From: Odontesthes bonariensis
Lineage: Eukaryota; Chordata; Actinopteri; Atheriniformes; Atherinopsidae
NCBI RefSeq assembly: GCF_027942865.1
Contig: NC_134516.1
Location: 23,897,822 to 23,961,821 of the forward strand
Direction: 5' to 3'
DNA: 64,000 bases
Positions 21,647 through 42,200 of the stretch are shown piece after piece. The notes under the pieces were generated by a model. It did no database searches, was not told the DNA's origin, and saw only the letters and a list, made by a program, of their open reading frames with translations. The translations under genes and the position numbers were made by a program. How positions within the stretch are numbered: the first letter of the stretch is position 1; the number at the start of each line of letters is the position of its first letter.

Positions 21647-21728
21647 GGATGTTACTTTGATCCAGGAATAATGACAGTTGTTCAGAGACCACCTTCTCTA
21701 GGATCTTGGACAAGAGTGGTAGCTTTGA

Positions 21729-22061
21729 ATGCTATGTGTGGAAAAAAACATGGATTGGGACGCGTATGGCCGACAGTATAAATACGGAGTAAGCTTACAG
21801 TCGAGCAACTTTCCTAAATCAAACACTATTTTCAGGGAGTGGCTCAATAATTGCAGTTTTCAGAATTCAAAGTACTTTACTCGTACAAGTTTCACAAGGG
21901 ACAGAAGACAGAAGAAAGGGTTTGAAGTGAACTTTATTAATTATCTTCTTATAGATGGCATGATCACAAGGTTACATGAAAAAGCAATGTATGATTTGGA
22001 AATGACGTGGTCTCGGTTTAAGGATGAACCGTTGAAAACTGTAGAGATTGTCATTGTGTGA
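21729..22061 (+). other. Unidentified 110-codon open frame
   Basis: From a Met at 21729, or more likely 21750 (MDWDAYGRQYKYGVSLQSSN), it runs to a tga at 22059-22061 and is followed at once by an A-rich run. It contains GFEVNFINYLLIDGMITRLH and AMYDLEMTWSRFKDE, a helical composition that reminds me of C-termini of L1-like retrotransposon ORF2. I cannot confirm the family. It begins right where the - strand LINE ends. Confidence 0.3.
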
Positions 22062-22581
22062 TTAAAAAAAAAAAATTGAAAAAAAGACAGAATGAAACGA
22101 CTGACACATGCACGGTTTTAGTTCAAACCAACCCACAAGATCCCAGAATTACCAAACCACCGACAAACGCGTCGTATTCAAGTATAATATAAGTGAGGTG
22201 GATGATAATGTGTCATTGTAGCATGTTGAAAGTATCTTGGTCTTTTTGCGACTGACAAAAAAATGTAATCAAGCCTCAAACTGCACAGTAAGCGTGGTTG
22301 CTTCATTGTTAAAAAAAAAAAAATAGTTGACAAATAAATAGAAAAGCGGGTCAGTTTCCTTAGAGATTTGAAAATAATTGAAGTCATGCAGTGTTCTGCA
22401 GCTACATAAAGCTAAAAGGGTATAAAAGGCTCGTGTCCTACATGCTGTCGGCTCATAATTTCATGTCCACAGGGAAGGAAGGTACAGCGCAACTCAGAAA
22501 TGATCACTTTGGCTGTTCGTTGATAATAGTAGGCCCTTCCCCATTTCTTTACACGTGCCCCATCCACTTTCACAGTCTATT

Positions 22582-22584
<3 letters not shown>

Positions 22585-22639
<55 letters not shown>
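22585..22639. repeat. (AT)n microsatellite
   Basis: About 27 uninterrupted at units. A second simple repeat, (ATCA)n of six to seven units, lies at 22807-22833. 22070-23570 otherwise shows no recognisable gene; the part nearest 23577 is probably the gpr180 3' UTR. Confidence 0.9.
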
Positions 22640-22641
<2 letters not shown>

Positions 22642-23576
22642 CATTCCTTCAGTCCTTTGACCCGTCACCTGCATCAACAAACGTCTTCATCTTCTCACAC
22701 ATACTGACCCATCTATCCTTTCTCTCACTGTCATCACCATCTGAAGACCAACAATGGGGCACGCGCTTCAGTGAATTCAAATCCTGCTCTTGTAGTGTAT
22801 ATTACATCAATCAATCAATCAATCAATCAATCCTACACAGTCTTGCAGCTACCAATCCAAATGTGTATTAATCCACAGCTAAAAGTAGTCCCTAATAAAA
22901 GCGGTCTTACTATTCAAAGAGAGAAGCACATTCTTGCTTTTATAATGAGTGTAAATGATCTCACAAACTCCCTTGTTGGCGAATCGAAGGCTTAAACGAG
23001 TTCAATCTCGTGGATGATTTTAGTGACTCGTGCCAACAGTGAAAACTGCCTCTTTAACCCTAAATCCATGGCTTAGCAGTGGTCCAACACCACCCTGTTC
23101 TGGTGCGATTCTGCTGTTTGCTTCGCGGTAATAAACATCTCAAGCATGCCCTTCTTTTTTTTTCCGGCCCTGACATGAGGGGATCTTTCCCCCGTCTTTC
23201 ACTCACATCCACCTCACCAGCTGACGCATGCTGGCCATGCTTCTCTGTCGGTGAAGCGATTTCACACCCGTTTCAAGGAGAAGCAAAGAAACCACTCGTA
23301 AGCCTCAAATGGTGCTGCATTGACTCTCCCTACTCTTGCTCGGCAGTCATGATGCTGGTTCCAGGCAAAATCAGAGGGAGGTGTGGCAGAAAATATTGTC
23401 CTCTGGTCACTCTGCTCCAGCGTTTCCCTGGTAACTCGCTCACAAGTGGCTATAACTGTTCTCCCAGGCAGCAGTTGGCAGCACAGGAGAACACTTCCAG
23501 CACTTTTTGTCATCATTACGCTCAGGAGGTCTCAGCCTTGGTCCTCCAATGCTGCCTATGATCACGGTAATAGTGC

Positions 23577-30934
<7,358 letters not shown>

Positions 30935-31973
30935 TTCCCTTTGACTGTATCTACAAGAAACCAAAACATAAAAAACGTTTGCGGGTCCATTCAATGAGCC
31001 ACGAAGCCAGAAGTAAAAAAAACAAAAAACCCAGCTGCGTCAAGACGGCCACCGTTAGCCAGGAAGAAACCGGAAGTGATCAATAAAAGCTCATCTTTGG
31101 GCGGAGGACAGCATGAAAGCGATTCACCTGAATGTTGAAATTAGGAATTAAACTGAAGCTGTAGTGGGTTGTTATCTTGTGAAATGAGAAAAATGCGCAC
31201 TTTTAAACAATAAATTTGATTTTAACATTTTATCGCCCAATTAAATCTTCTTTTTTTTAAATCAATTTTGTCATAATTCTGAATCTCTCAGTGGACAATC
31301 AATGTTTTGTTTAGATTAATATTGTGAGTGTATTAAATGTATTAATTGTGCATCTTGTTTTGCTTATGTGTCTCCTTTTAAAATGATATGATTTTACCAA
31401 GCTTTGTCATTTTTGAGGCGAATTTGTTAGGTGAATTGTTACTCTGCCCATATTGTGTAACATCTTGTCTTTGTTTTATCTGTCTTTTAAAAAAGACGAC
31501 CAAGTCAATTATACGTCCTTGATTTAATCCAGAAAAGACTAAACTGTTGACCAAACCCTTATATTTTGAAAAGAAGAATATCCCGGTAATGCATCATTAT
31601 TTTAGCTAAATCACAACTGTCGCTTTACTCACTCGCCATCGTTTGACAGTCTTGATTGACGCGGCAGTAACCCCATCAAATTACCCATGAGTTTGTTCGT
31701 CATACGCATTAACCAATCAGAGAGCCGAAAGTAGTCTACATACGCTCTACATCCCGCCCATTTTCAACGTGTCAACATTGCCGTAAAACAGCTTGCGACT
31801 GTCGTGCGCTACACAATGCCGCCACTGTCCCAGGGAAAATAGTACACTTCTGTACTTTCAGTCAGTTTGTTGAGCTGTTGTGTCCACATTTAGAGCACAG
31901 CGACGATTAAAATGTCGTTTTACGTCTGTCGGTGACCTCAATATGAAGTGACAGAAACCGGAAGACCAGGAGG
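30935..31973. promoter_or_regulatory. Shared 5' region of gpr180 (-) and tgds (+)
   Basis: The two start codons are 1039 bp apart and diverge. No TATA box is obvious near either. ccaat motifs occur (aaccaatcag near 31710; gcccaatt near 31237). The tgds-proximal side has cgcccattttcaacg and ccgccactgtcccag stretches. A bidirectional promoter is possible, but two separate promoters fit equally well. Confidence 0.45.
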
Positions 31974-34900
31974 ATGGACTTCAAAAGGACTGTCCTGGTG
32001 ACTGGAGGCTCTGGATTCATGTGAGTTCACATTACACCGATGGACAAGGCATTTCGTGGCATAAAAGCAGCTGCTGCACTGATAAAGCTGATATATAGGG
32101 ACGGTTGGACAAAGTTCAGTTAGGTGTTAATGAATGTCCATCTCTGTACTTGCAGCGGCTCCCATTTGGTGTGTGCCCTGGTCAACGGACACCCAGAATG
32201 GAGGATTATTAACTTGGACAATGTAAGTTTTCAACGCGGGACCTTTTCAGTGTCCACAACCACAATAAGCTCTCGTTTGTGGAGCCTTTCCTTATTCGAC
32301 TTGTTGAGAAAGCTGTGAAAGAAGGCACTAACTCTTTGACTCCTGTCGCCTTGTAGCTGGATTACTGCTGCAGCCCCAGGAGTCTGGAGAGCATCGAAGA
32401 CCAAACCAACTACACCTTCATCAGGGTAAAAGCTGATGAGAGTCTCTGATTTGGTGTCCTCAATGAAAATGTTCAGGATTACTTATTATTCAAAGGTCGT
32501 GGTTGTGAAGTTCTAACCGCCTTTAAGGCAGATTAAAGTGATAGTTCGCCTCTTACCCCCTGCTGCGTCCTGTGAGCCGAGTTGCAGCCTCGTTTTGGTG
32601 TTGATGAAGGTAGTCCGGCTAGTTGGCTGGGGCTTAAAAAAGAAAGCGTTTTGCTTCTCAAAACAATATGCGTTCAAAAGAGTAATACATTTGCATCACT
32701 AAATCGTTCATCCAGAAAAAGTCAGACCTCACAATCGCTTGGCGCTATTTTCTCTACCTTCATATCAATGCGTTCAGCCACCTAGCGATAGCCGCACCTG
32801 TTACGGTGTTTACTGCTCGGTCTGCACGGTTTACACAGCGTAGTGATACGAAGGGAGAGAGAAAATAGTGCCAAGAGATTGTGAGGTCTGACTTTTTCTG
32901 GATGGACGATTTTGTGATGCAAATGTATTACTCTTTTGAACGCAAATTGTTTTGAGAAGCAAGATGCTTTATTTTTTAAGCCCCAGCCAACTAGCCGAAC
33001 AACCTTCGTCAACGCCAAAACTCGCTCACAGGACGCAGCAGGGGGTGAGTCAATGTTCATAAATGATGTTGCTAATATGGGATGTCATACAGCTTCATGT
33101 CAAAAAAGGCAAACTATCCCTTTAAGGTAATTCCATACAGTAATGTGTCTTTGCAAGCTTTAAAGGATAAGACCGTTTTTTTGACATTGGGCCCTTGATT
33201 TCACATTATAACATGATGTTCTACTCACCCCTGCTTGTTGTTGAACATTTGGAGCTGTTCCGAAGATATTCGCGAGGCGTCTGGCTGCTCTCTTGAGATA
33301 TTCGGCCATGAAACGGTTTCCTATGGGCAAGCTTATACAGGCACAAACTATGCTGTTTATAATTTATTAATTACTGTACACTAGCACTGATAACGTGGAG
33401 GTGCGTCGCTTACTTAAAAAAATCCGGGTTATTGTAATTTTGATTTTTTTGTCGTAAAGTGGGTGTTACTGACGTCCTCGTCGTGCTACTACCACAGACA
33501 GCCCACAGACCTGCTGCCTATTTATTCATTCGGCTAAAATTCAAAATTAGTAACCCGGATTTTTTTAAGTAAGCGACGCACCTCCACGTTATCAGTGCTA
33601 GTGTAGAGTAATTAATAAATTATAAACAGCATAGTTTGTGCCTGTATAAGCTTGCCCATAGGAAACCGTTTCATGGCCGAATATCTCAAGAGAGCAGCCA
33701 GACGCCTCGCGAATATCTTCGGAACAGCTCCAAATGTTCAACAACACGCAGGGGTGAGTAGAACATCATGTTATAATGTGAAATCAAGGGCCCAATGTCA
33801 AAAAACCGGTCTTATCCTTTAAAGTACACAAACGGATTCCTTGTCTCTCACAGGGAGATGTGTGCAACTCGCGTCTGGTGAATCACATTTTCAACACAGA
33901 AAACATCGACGTCATCTTTCACCTGGCGGCCAAAACGCACGTCGGTGAGCAGCAGCTGTGACGTTGTGTTAACGTGACGCTCCAACACTGCTGTTGGTTC
34001 GGTCCAGCCAAGTGAGCCCTGGCTCTGCTTTTCTTTCTCGCCCCAGAGTCCTCGTTTAAATCCCCGCCCAGTTTCCAGCGGGTCAACGTCGACGGGACCG
34101 GAGCTCTGCTGGCAGCTGCCCATCAGGCTCGACACCCGCCGCAGCGCTTCATCTACGTCAGCACCGATGAGGTGTACGGAGCCGGTGTGGAGGAGGTCAG
34201 CGGGCCCGCTGCTGTTTTCTGATCCAGCTGTTTTACCTCGACTTTATGGACCACTTAGTGACTTTTTTCCTCGTTAGGTGTTCGATGAGAGCAGTCCGAT
34301 GAGGCCCACCAACCCGTATTCTGCCACGAAAGCAGCCGCAGAGTATCTGGTCAGATCATACTGGGACCAGTACCAGGTAGACGGGTTTGCAAGTTTTGTG
34401 CTCCTCTTCTATCCGACTCTGATTTCTCTTGTTTTTGTGTTGCCAGTTTCCCATCATCATTACCAGAAGCAACAACATCTATGGGCCCAGGCAGTTCACT
34501 GAGAAGGTTACAGATGTTTTAATGACTGGCTCCAGCAACAATAAATGCCATTTTGATGAGAAATAGGAATTCTGTTATTGTATAAAAGATATTTGCAACA
34601 TTGTGAAGCGGCTGTATGTGTAACTGTCCTTACTTGCATGAACATTGCATGTTGTTCTTTATCTTTAAGGTTATTCCAAGGTTTCTGACTCTCCTGCAAA
34701 TGAACAAGAAATGGTGTGTTTGAAATGACCAAGTAGCCTTGTAGTTCTGGGGCATAAAAAGGCAAACCGGAGTAAATTTAGTCTCGCCTCTCTGCCACAG
34801 CACCATTCAGGGCACCCTCCCTATTTCCCGCCATTTTCTCTTCGTCAGTGATGCCATCAGCGCCTTCCGTCTGGTCCTAGAGAAAGGGATTGTGGGAGAA

Positions 34901-35457
34901 ATCTACAACATTGGGACAAGCTGTGAGATCCCCATCGTTCAGCTGGCACAGGAACTTGTTAGGACGGTGAGTTCAGGCTCTAACGATACTGAGGAAGAGT
35001 TGACAGTTTCACAAAGAATGCCAGATAAAACAGCTGTTTTTTTTTTTTCTCAGGTGAAAAATGTGCCTGACTCAGAGGTGAAGGATTGGCTTGAGTTTGT
35101 GCCCGAAAGGTGAGCGAAGCTGTGGCTACCAGGATATGTAACCCTTTAAAAAGTTTTAAATTTTCACCTTAGCCATACTTATGGCTCATGATCCTGTAGG
35201 CAACTGGTCGACCTGCGTTACCCAATCAAAAGTGAGAAACTGCAGCAGCTGGGCTGGAGAGCAGAGGTGTCATGGGCGGAAGGGATCAGACAGACCGGTG
35301 CGCTAACCAAAAAAATATGAGAAAAGTGTCAGTTACAATTCCCCTTCTGTAATGAATATTTATTTGTGTGCGTCTTACAGTCAAATGGTACCAGGACAAC
35401 CCAAACTTCTGGCCAGATGTAAACGAGGGAGGACCAACGAATCAGAAGCAAGCTTGA
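31974..35457 (+). CDS. tgds: TDP-glucose 4,6-dehydratase-like protein TGDS
   Basis: Short-chain dehydrogenase/reductase of the nucleotide-sugar dehydratase family. Twelve exons in phase: 31974-32020, 32156-32222, 32357-32425, 33854-33944, 34047-34195, 34278-34376, 34447-34506, 34670-34713, 34801-34966, 35054-35109, 35200-35297 and 35381-35457. They encode 340 residues (human 350). Visible parts are the NAD-binding Rossmann loop TGGSGFIGSH across exons 1-2, [19 protein letters not shown], the catalytic Tyr-x3-Lys in [46 protein letters not shown] and [15 protein letters not shown]. Bacterial homologues make TDP-4-keto-6-deoxyglucose; the vertebrate substrate is less certain. Intron 3 is inflated by two palindromic elements. 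The gene seems intact. A possible polyadenylation signal attaaa is at 35711. Confidence 0.94.
32537..33121. mobile_element. Long palindromic TTAA element, family A, copy 2
   Basis: The left border TTAA (32533-32536) is followed by AGTGATAGTTCGCCTCTTAC, and the right end gcaaactatccct meets TTAA (33122-33125). The left arm lacks the outer gacatgaagctgtatgac block present on the right, a small deletion relative to copy 1. The central arms (ggtagtccggctagttggct and complement) are conserved. It sits in tgds intron 3. Confidence 0.8.
33164..33818. mobile_element. Long palindromic TTAA element, family C
   Basis: AGGATAAGACCG (from 33164) and CGGTCTTATCCT (to 33818) border TTAA sites (33160-33163, 33819-33822). 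The arms of ~270 bp are nearly perfect complements, for example gcgaggcgtctggctgctct on the left against agagcagccagacgcctcgc on the right. The spacer is roughly 33435-33540. The unrelated arm sequence makes it a separate family from A and B. It starts 42 bp after family A copy 2, in the same tgds intron. Confidence 0.85.
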
Positions 35458-35760
35458 AATAGCAACCAGACTGACAGGGAGCAAAATGAACCAAGAGCCT
35501 TTTCTACTTTTTTGTGCGTTTAGACACATTCATGGTCGACTAACACCTCAAATAAGTGCTGTAAACCTGAGCAAACGCCAGTCTTACCGAACAGATCATG
35601 TTCTCTGATGTGATGAGTGCTGGACCAACGGGCCCCGAGGTGCCAGACAAAAGGAAGGCAGAGCCTCCCTTCAACCAAAGCAGTCTCACCTGGAAATCAG
35701 TGCACTTTACATTAAATGTTTTTACCTGATGTCCAGAAGTCTCTCATTTCATTCAGCTCG
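35458..35760 (+). other. Probable tgds 3' UTR
   Basis: Non-coding sequence after the tga at 35455-35457, with attaaa at 35711-35716 followed by a gt/t-rich downstream stretch. Confidence 0.5.
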
Positions 35761-38700
35761 GGCTTGTTATTTGTATAAACTCTGCTATAAAACCCTTGTC
35801 CATCTCCTCATACTCATCGAAGTTGAATAGCATCGTCACATTTCAAACTGGATCTTTTACAATCTACATCTACTTGTTTTAACAGTTGCCTATAAGAAGG
35901 GAACTGGAGTCATTCACCCAGGAGAATTCTGTACACACGGGTGGTTTTTCATTTGATGCCGTTGAATCCGTTTAACACTTTAATAGCTTCATCATGCAGT
36001 TTATTATCAGAAACATCTAAATGCTCTCACAGACACATGAAAAAAAACAGACCAGAACACCGATCACATCTGCAAATCCAAACCTTTAATTGTGGTAAAA
36101 TCAGAATAGTTGCACAATTTCTTTTTTTTTTGTTGTTTGTTTTTCTCTTCGTGCAGTGCTCTTCGTGCACAACTGCTAAACTAATACATAAAGCAAATAC
36201 TAACTACCAGGCCGGCGCTGCTGCAGGGTCACACTGAGGGGTCTGGCCATTCAGTAATGATGACTACGTACAGTCACCTCTTTATTCATGTCGGATGATC
36301 TTCTTCATGACATTGAAAGAGAAAGGGTTTTTGTGCACTTTGTTTCCTGGAGTGCCTGCTCAAAATGCTATTAGTGCACACAGAAGCCGTAAAGTGTGAT
36401 TCTTCAGCATCATCTCCGACCTGTTGATGGCGGCTTTGTTGGAAACGCTTTGGATTCCCAACCGAGGCTACAGTCAATCGAATAAGCCCCCCGGTATCGG
36501 CACACCGGCTGCTTTATGAACCTACAGTAAAGATTTACATTGTTCTCATGCAGGTCACGTCATTCTTAGGTTTAAGACATCCAAACCGATCCCCATTTCT
36601 GACTGGCCAGAGCCTCCGCTGTGACGGCACGAGTGCACCGCGGCCTGAAAATATGCAAATCACAACAACGTAGCAATAGAACCACAGTTAATTCTGTGTG
36701 ATAAAGACTTCAAAGATGGCCACTTTGCCAAACATTCACAACAAGGGTTTTAACGAGAAGGAAAGTGTAAAGATTCCAGAAAGAAAAGGGGAAAAAAAAA
36801 ATTACAAATTTGACTTTGAGAGAATCTGGATACTTGTTTTTTGTACTGCGTGTCGCTTTTTTATTTTATCTTTTTTATTTATTTTTTTTACAAAAATGGT
36901 CATTGATCATAACATCTGTATTTTTTTTTATTATTTTATTTTTTAATCCAAACCTTGGCATATATGGCGTTTCCTCGAATGTGTTTGCCAATTAAAAAAT
37001 ATGGCCATTTACGGTCAATTGAAACGTCAAATTGTTGGCGACGGAATCTGTCGCACAAACAGATTTATGGATCAGAAATGTGACTTTAAAGGTAAACCGG
37101 TGTGGGGCGTTTCTCTTCACATGTCACGGTCACATCTGTAACTACAGTCGGCGCTTCACGGGACACCAAGCGCCCATTGTTGGATCTGGTAAATGTTACA
37201 GAGGAAAGGGCCTTTCGTAGATATTTTAATCCCAAAAGGGTCAGACACAAAATGTGCACATGCATCACTTTACAAACAACAGAACACCTGCGTGCTTCTC
37301 CCTTTAATGCCTGAGCTGATGAGTGTTTTTATGATGCCGTTATTTAAGACATTAACATCGGGTTTAAACCCTTAAATGGTCTTCAATTGATCTTTCCAAC
37401 TGTGTCAGATGCTGAGAATGAAAGACTTTCAGGAGTTGGTTTTCAAACGATGCTCCGCTTAAATGGCTAAATTGGTCTCCAGTGGACTAATTGCTGAGCT
37501 GGTAATCTTTTCATCCTACGACCATCGAACCAACAGTAAAGAGCCAGAAAGCCTTGTGGTTACCATCCATTCTGTAAGCACTGCCGTCTTTCAGACTTCA
37601 AAATCCTGTTTTGCACAGCAGAAACGGACAATGAAGACGGACCACCGTGTCGGTAAGAACTGTTGAGTTACAGGAGACGATGTGCACGCAGCACGAGTCG
37701 TTTTGCGCTGCCGCGGTGTGTCTGACAATCGAGTGATTTTGGCACTAGCGATAGCAGACGTCAACACATCCCGTTACGGTGACATGATGAAGGTGAAAGC
37801 CCCACTCGTTGCATCTTTAACATTAAAAAGCTCACACTACCCCAGAAAAAACAGAAATTTTCACTCATACCAATGACATTCAACATTCAAGTGCCAGTGT
37901 TTTTGTTTACTGTCTTTTGGTCAAGTCACTTTGTAAAACATCGACTTTTGTATTAGGCTTATAAAAATAAATATTTCTCAAAAATGCTCGATAAATTACA
38001 CAAACTAGCAGCGAAAGTAGACTCGAGAACTCTGTGTGCAAACAGCTGAATCCTACGGTTGCTGTGAACTAGAACTCCACCTGGTCCCATAAAAATAAAA
38101 ACAAAACGAGAAAAAACAAAACAAAAAAAACAACTAAATAAAACGGTTTCTTATTTGGAAGAACCTTTCCATACAACACAAACACAAACACACACACACA
38201 CACCTCTCTTTTTAAACACCCGCCTGTGCAACACTGCTATCACTCTCATTCATACATACCCTATCAGAGGTGTGAAGGATGTGTGCTACAGGAGACTCAA
38301 GGTAAACAAACTTCAAACCAACAGAAGGATTTTCTGTAAAAGTGTCAGGATTTTACATCTTTATACTACAGAGGGGCCTGCAGGCCGCAGCAATGGGAGC
38401 ATAGCACCATTATTTGTTCTCCATCTCTATCGAAACACTCCTGCCTGCTAGCGTGTAACCACAGTGTTACCACAGCAAATGATCAGCTTGCCTGTTACCA
38501 TAGTTAATTGCTGTATATCGAGCCAACGAACTCAGCTATCTGCTCCATTAGGGCTGGGTATCACTGTTGACTTTAAGGCATCAAAAGGTTTTGGAAATAA
38601 TTGTAAACTTAAAGTGCTGGACTTGGAAATGAGAACTTTCATCCAGAGGAAATTAAAGCAGCACGGTCAAAACAAGTCGGGATAGATTCATGTCATACAA

Positions 38701-39266
38701 GCTCCCCACAACTAAAGGTTTCAGCCACCTAAAACAGGCCTGCTGTGGTTTCTGCATAGGTACAGGTAAACACCAACAAGCACACAGTGGAGCTTGGTAT
38801 GTTTCCACACAAAGTTAAGCTGAGCTACAGTTATCACTTGGCTGGGCCATAAAATCAGACTACTTATCTTGTCCCGTGATACAAGGACACAGAGGGGGAT
38901 CAGTTTATGAATGGAAGTTTGCCTTTCTCTATTCCATTAAGTGGTGACCACTTTTAGCTTGTTAGCATCTTTTTTTTCTAAACTAGCTGACCTATTATAT
39001 CTCAAACATAAAACAGCTGACAAAGAACTTAACTGGCACATTAGTGCCATGTCCAACTGTACGCCGGATAGGATTACAGCCATCCCTTGGGGTTACGCTC
39101 CGTTCTAACCGGCTTCTTCTGTTACTCACGGGTCAAAGTCGAGAGAGCACACACAGAGCACCTAAGGCCGGTTGGGTCGGATAGAATTTATACAAACGGG
39201 ATTAATGAACTTCCAAAAGCATTATCTGGGTGCATTCGTCCGATTGGACAAATATTAATCAATAAC

Positions 39267-39297
<31 letters not shown>

Positions 39298-42200
39298 TCA
39301 TAACCTGTTTGCGTTTGTTTTAGAAGGTACTGTTTTCCTTTAGCATTTTAGCCAGCTAGCATTTGCCAATTAACAGGTGATGACAAGGGTTTTGCAGATG
39401 GCCTTTTAATCAAAGCATTGGACACATTTTTAATCAAGCGACGATGACAGTCCAAGCAAGATCGAGCGTTAAAATTCACTTTGACTTTCTACTGACTGCA
39501 CTTGGGGCAATGTGGCAGACCAAGAGACTGACTTACATTTCCATCTGTAACCTTGCTAGAAGCATAGCTTTTAAAAAAAACAACAACGAAGAAACTAATA
39601 TATCGCATTATTCGTAGGACAAAAGATAAATCTCAAAGTTCCAGCAGCATGAGGAATTACTTGTTAGTATAAATTGTGCCTGAATCTTACCTGAATCTGT
39701 TTGTGCTACAGATCTGCAGAAAGCATAAACCTTCATGAATTGTTACATTTTCCTAGTTCCATTTCGGTTTGCTTGCCTGTCTGTCTGTCTGTAAGATGGA
39801 CTCCACAAAAGCTACAAATAGTGAGTTCCAGAAAACTTTGTGGACAGGTTGCACATTGGTAAAACTCCATGTCTGAAAACTATGGAACTGAATTCAATTC
39901 CTTTTCTTTAAAAGAGAAAATGGGGCTCTGGCCTCTCTGGAGTTTTCCTAAAGTTCGTTCAGCTCCTTATTGTGATCGTACCTTGAGGTAGTCGATGTAT
40001 GACATTCCCACTTGAACACTTCCTACTTTGTGATGAATTAATGTTCATAAATTTCTTCCACTCAAGAAATTGTTTGGATTTTACATCCGACTGAAAAATA
40101 CCCAGCCCTAACCTATGTATCTCAGTCTTTCAGGAATCAGTGATGCAGTCATAACAAGGCACTGTGCATGGGTCAGAATTTGGTCTGATTTCACCGTTGT
40201 CGTTTCACTGTGCTCCGACACAAACTGAGCACAGAAAAAACTAAATAAAACCACAAAAGTAATCCATAATTGTGAGCATAAATTCAAAGCAAGCAATGTT
40301 ACTTTGCTTTGGTTGAAGTTCAATGCCGGGGGGATATTTGTGATGAAGAAGGGCGGCAATTTGGGGCATGGTTGTAGTCAAGTGTTGCCCAAACATGGTT
40401 CATTTGGTAATTAACACCAAAAAATGAAATAAATACGATTGAAAAAGGCCCAAACACGTTGCATATTTATGTCATTGTCAGAAAAATACTCAGACGGGAC
40501 CGATCTATGAACGATATGAAAAAAGAAAAAGAAAAAAAAGAAGTGGTTTGTTTATGTTTCACCTTCCATGACTTGCCATTTAAAAAAAAAAAAAAAAAGA
40601 AAGATCAAGCCAGCAGCAGCTGATCATGTGCCCTTTCCTTTATCGCCCTCTAGTGGTTGGTAGAAGGCACGGCAACATTTATAACCTAAACCAAATTCAA
40701 ACAAAAAATATTAAACACACGGATTATCCTTCATAAGAGTACTTTAGTAAGTTTAGCATTTATATCAAAACACACAAGTCTGCACTAGCTGCCTGCCAAG
40801 TCTGTGGTTGGAAGCAGGAGCAGCTACGGATTCAAGTAATGAACGCTGACAGTATTTCCAGTGTCAGCTGACATCTCAGTCAGGCGTCAAAATTGTGTTA
40901 TTCAGCCAGCATCGCAAGGTAAAATGCGTCTCATTTTTGTAACAGACGTAACGGCACCACTTTGGCCTCCATATCAGCCGATGCATATCAGTGTTCTCCA
41001 TCGTGGAAGACACAGGTTAAAGGTGCTAGTTTATAGTCTGACAACTACCAAATAACTACCGATGACCATGACAGCCGCTTGATAAATCTTAACGTGTGAA
41101 GGTTAAAAAAAAAAAAGAAAAAGAAGAGGAAATTCATCGCAAGGGACGTGAATTTTAAGCAAATCGTTATCCTTCATAAATGATTGTCATTTGCAACTTA
41201 CTGTCCCTTTACGGATTCAGGTTTGCTGCTGGTTTTACCTCAAACTTTGCGACAGGTCTAATCTAAGATGGAGACTATCCACCATTGCTGCAGGAGAAAA
41301 TAAACGGTGTATTCATACCATGGCCACAGAATTAAAAACAAACAAAAAATAAATAAATAAAAACCCTTAATTCGCTAACAGATGCTAAACTCCTCCATTG
41401 GGACACCTCTAACAGTTCTGGTCAGCAATTTTACTACTAGTCCAACCAATGTAGTCGAGCCAGTACTACACTGCAATTTCAACTGCAGTAACATACAACT
41501 CCTCGTGCTACAAGAGCCGTTTATCTGACAGCGGAACAACACTTGCAAGTAGCTGAGAGCAAATGAAAAGTACTTTTCTGTTTTTTTACGTCGTTTATAA
41601 CCGGACAAAGGCAGCAACTCGCCGAATAAGGCAGCGAGCGTCGTGCCATCCTTTAAAGGCCGTCCTTAAATGGTGCGTTGTCCCTTTACGTTTAACGAGA
41701 GATCCCGTACCATGAATTCTAACGTAAGAGACTTGTGTGACTTGCTGTCTGTGTGAATCCTCAGCCCGTCTTTAAAAATGTTAAAGCCAACTAGTTCATC
41801 TGACCTCCCTCCAGCATGTGCTCGAGGGAAATGGATCTGGAGAATGAGGAACGCTTATTCAAAAATGTTAAGAAAAAAAAAATAGAAGGGAAAAAAAAAG
41901 GAGACGAAAATCTGATCGATTTCTAAAAATCACCAAAGCCTGCTGTAAAATTGCATCCGTTCGCTTGGCGTTTTTAACTCCTTGACCAAAAAAACAACAA
42001 CACTTGCATATGTTTTATTGTCTTGGTCCAGCTTTGTCACTTGTCAAAGCCAGTGGGCAATTTGAGGAGAGCTGCCTCGTGATCATCAACTCCTACTGGT
42101 GAACTTAAGCTTGAACACAGGGAATTTTCCAGATTCAATATCTCCAAAGAATTCCGAGGTTGGTAAACTGAGCTCAAAGTGCCCACTGAACAAAGCTTAC

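Larger units (their letters stand above)
19972..21725 (-). mobile_element. LINE (L2/Rex-like), - strand, interrupted by another LINE
   Basis: Reading on -, it starts within the reverse transcriptase near 21725. It runs through the RT C-terminal region (WLPDSSRINFKVLVLTFRAL, near 20800-20700) and the DQNLLMAPRTRFRTRGDRSF block (near 20280-20220). It ends in a 3' tail at 19972 with tacaaataaagatt and (CTTA)n. A + strand LINE piece at about 20286-20688 splits the C-terminal block. The copy is 5'-truncated and was inserted before the + strand piece. Confidence 0.75.

Noticed and set aside
22191-22330. Possible coding exon near the A-runs at 22270-22330
   Set aside because: Short, low-complexity and with no splice-consistent neighbours.
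30935-30994. Upstream Met for gpr180 adding 20 residues
   Set aside because: The added residues precede the signal peptide, whereas starting at MWRLL places the hydrophobic signal at the N-terminus as in human GPR180.
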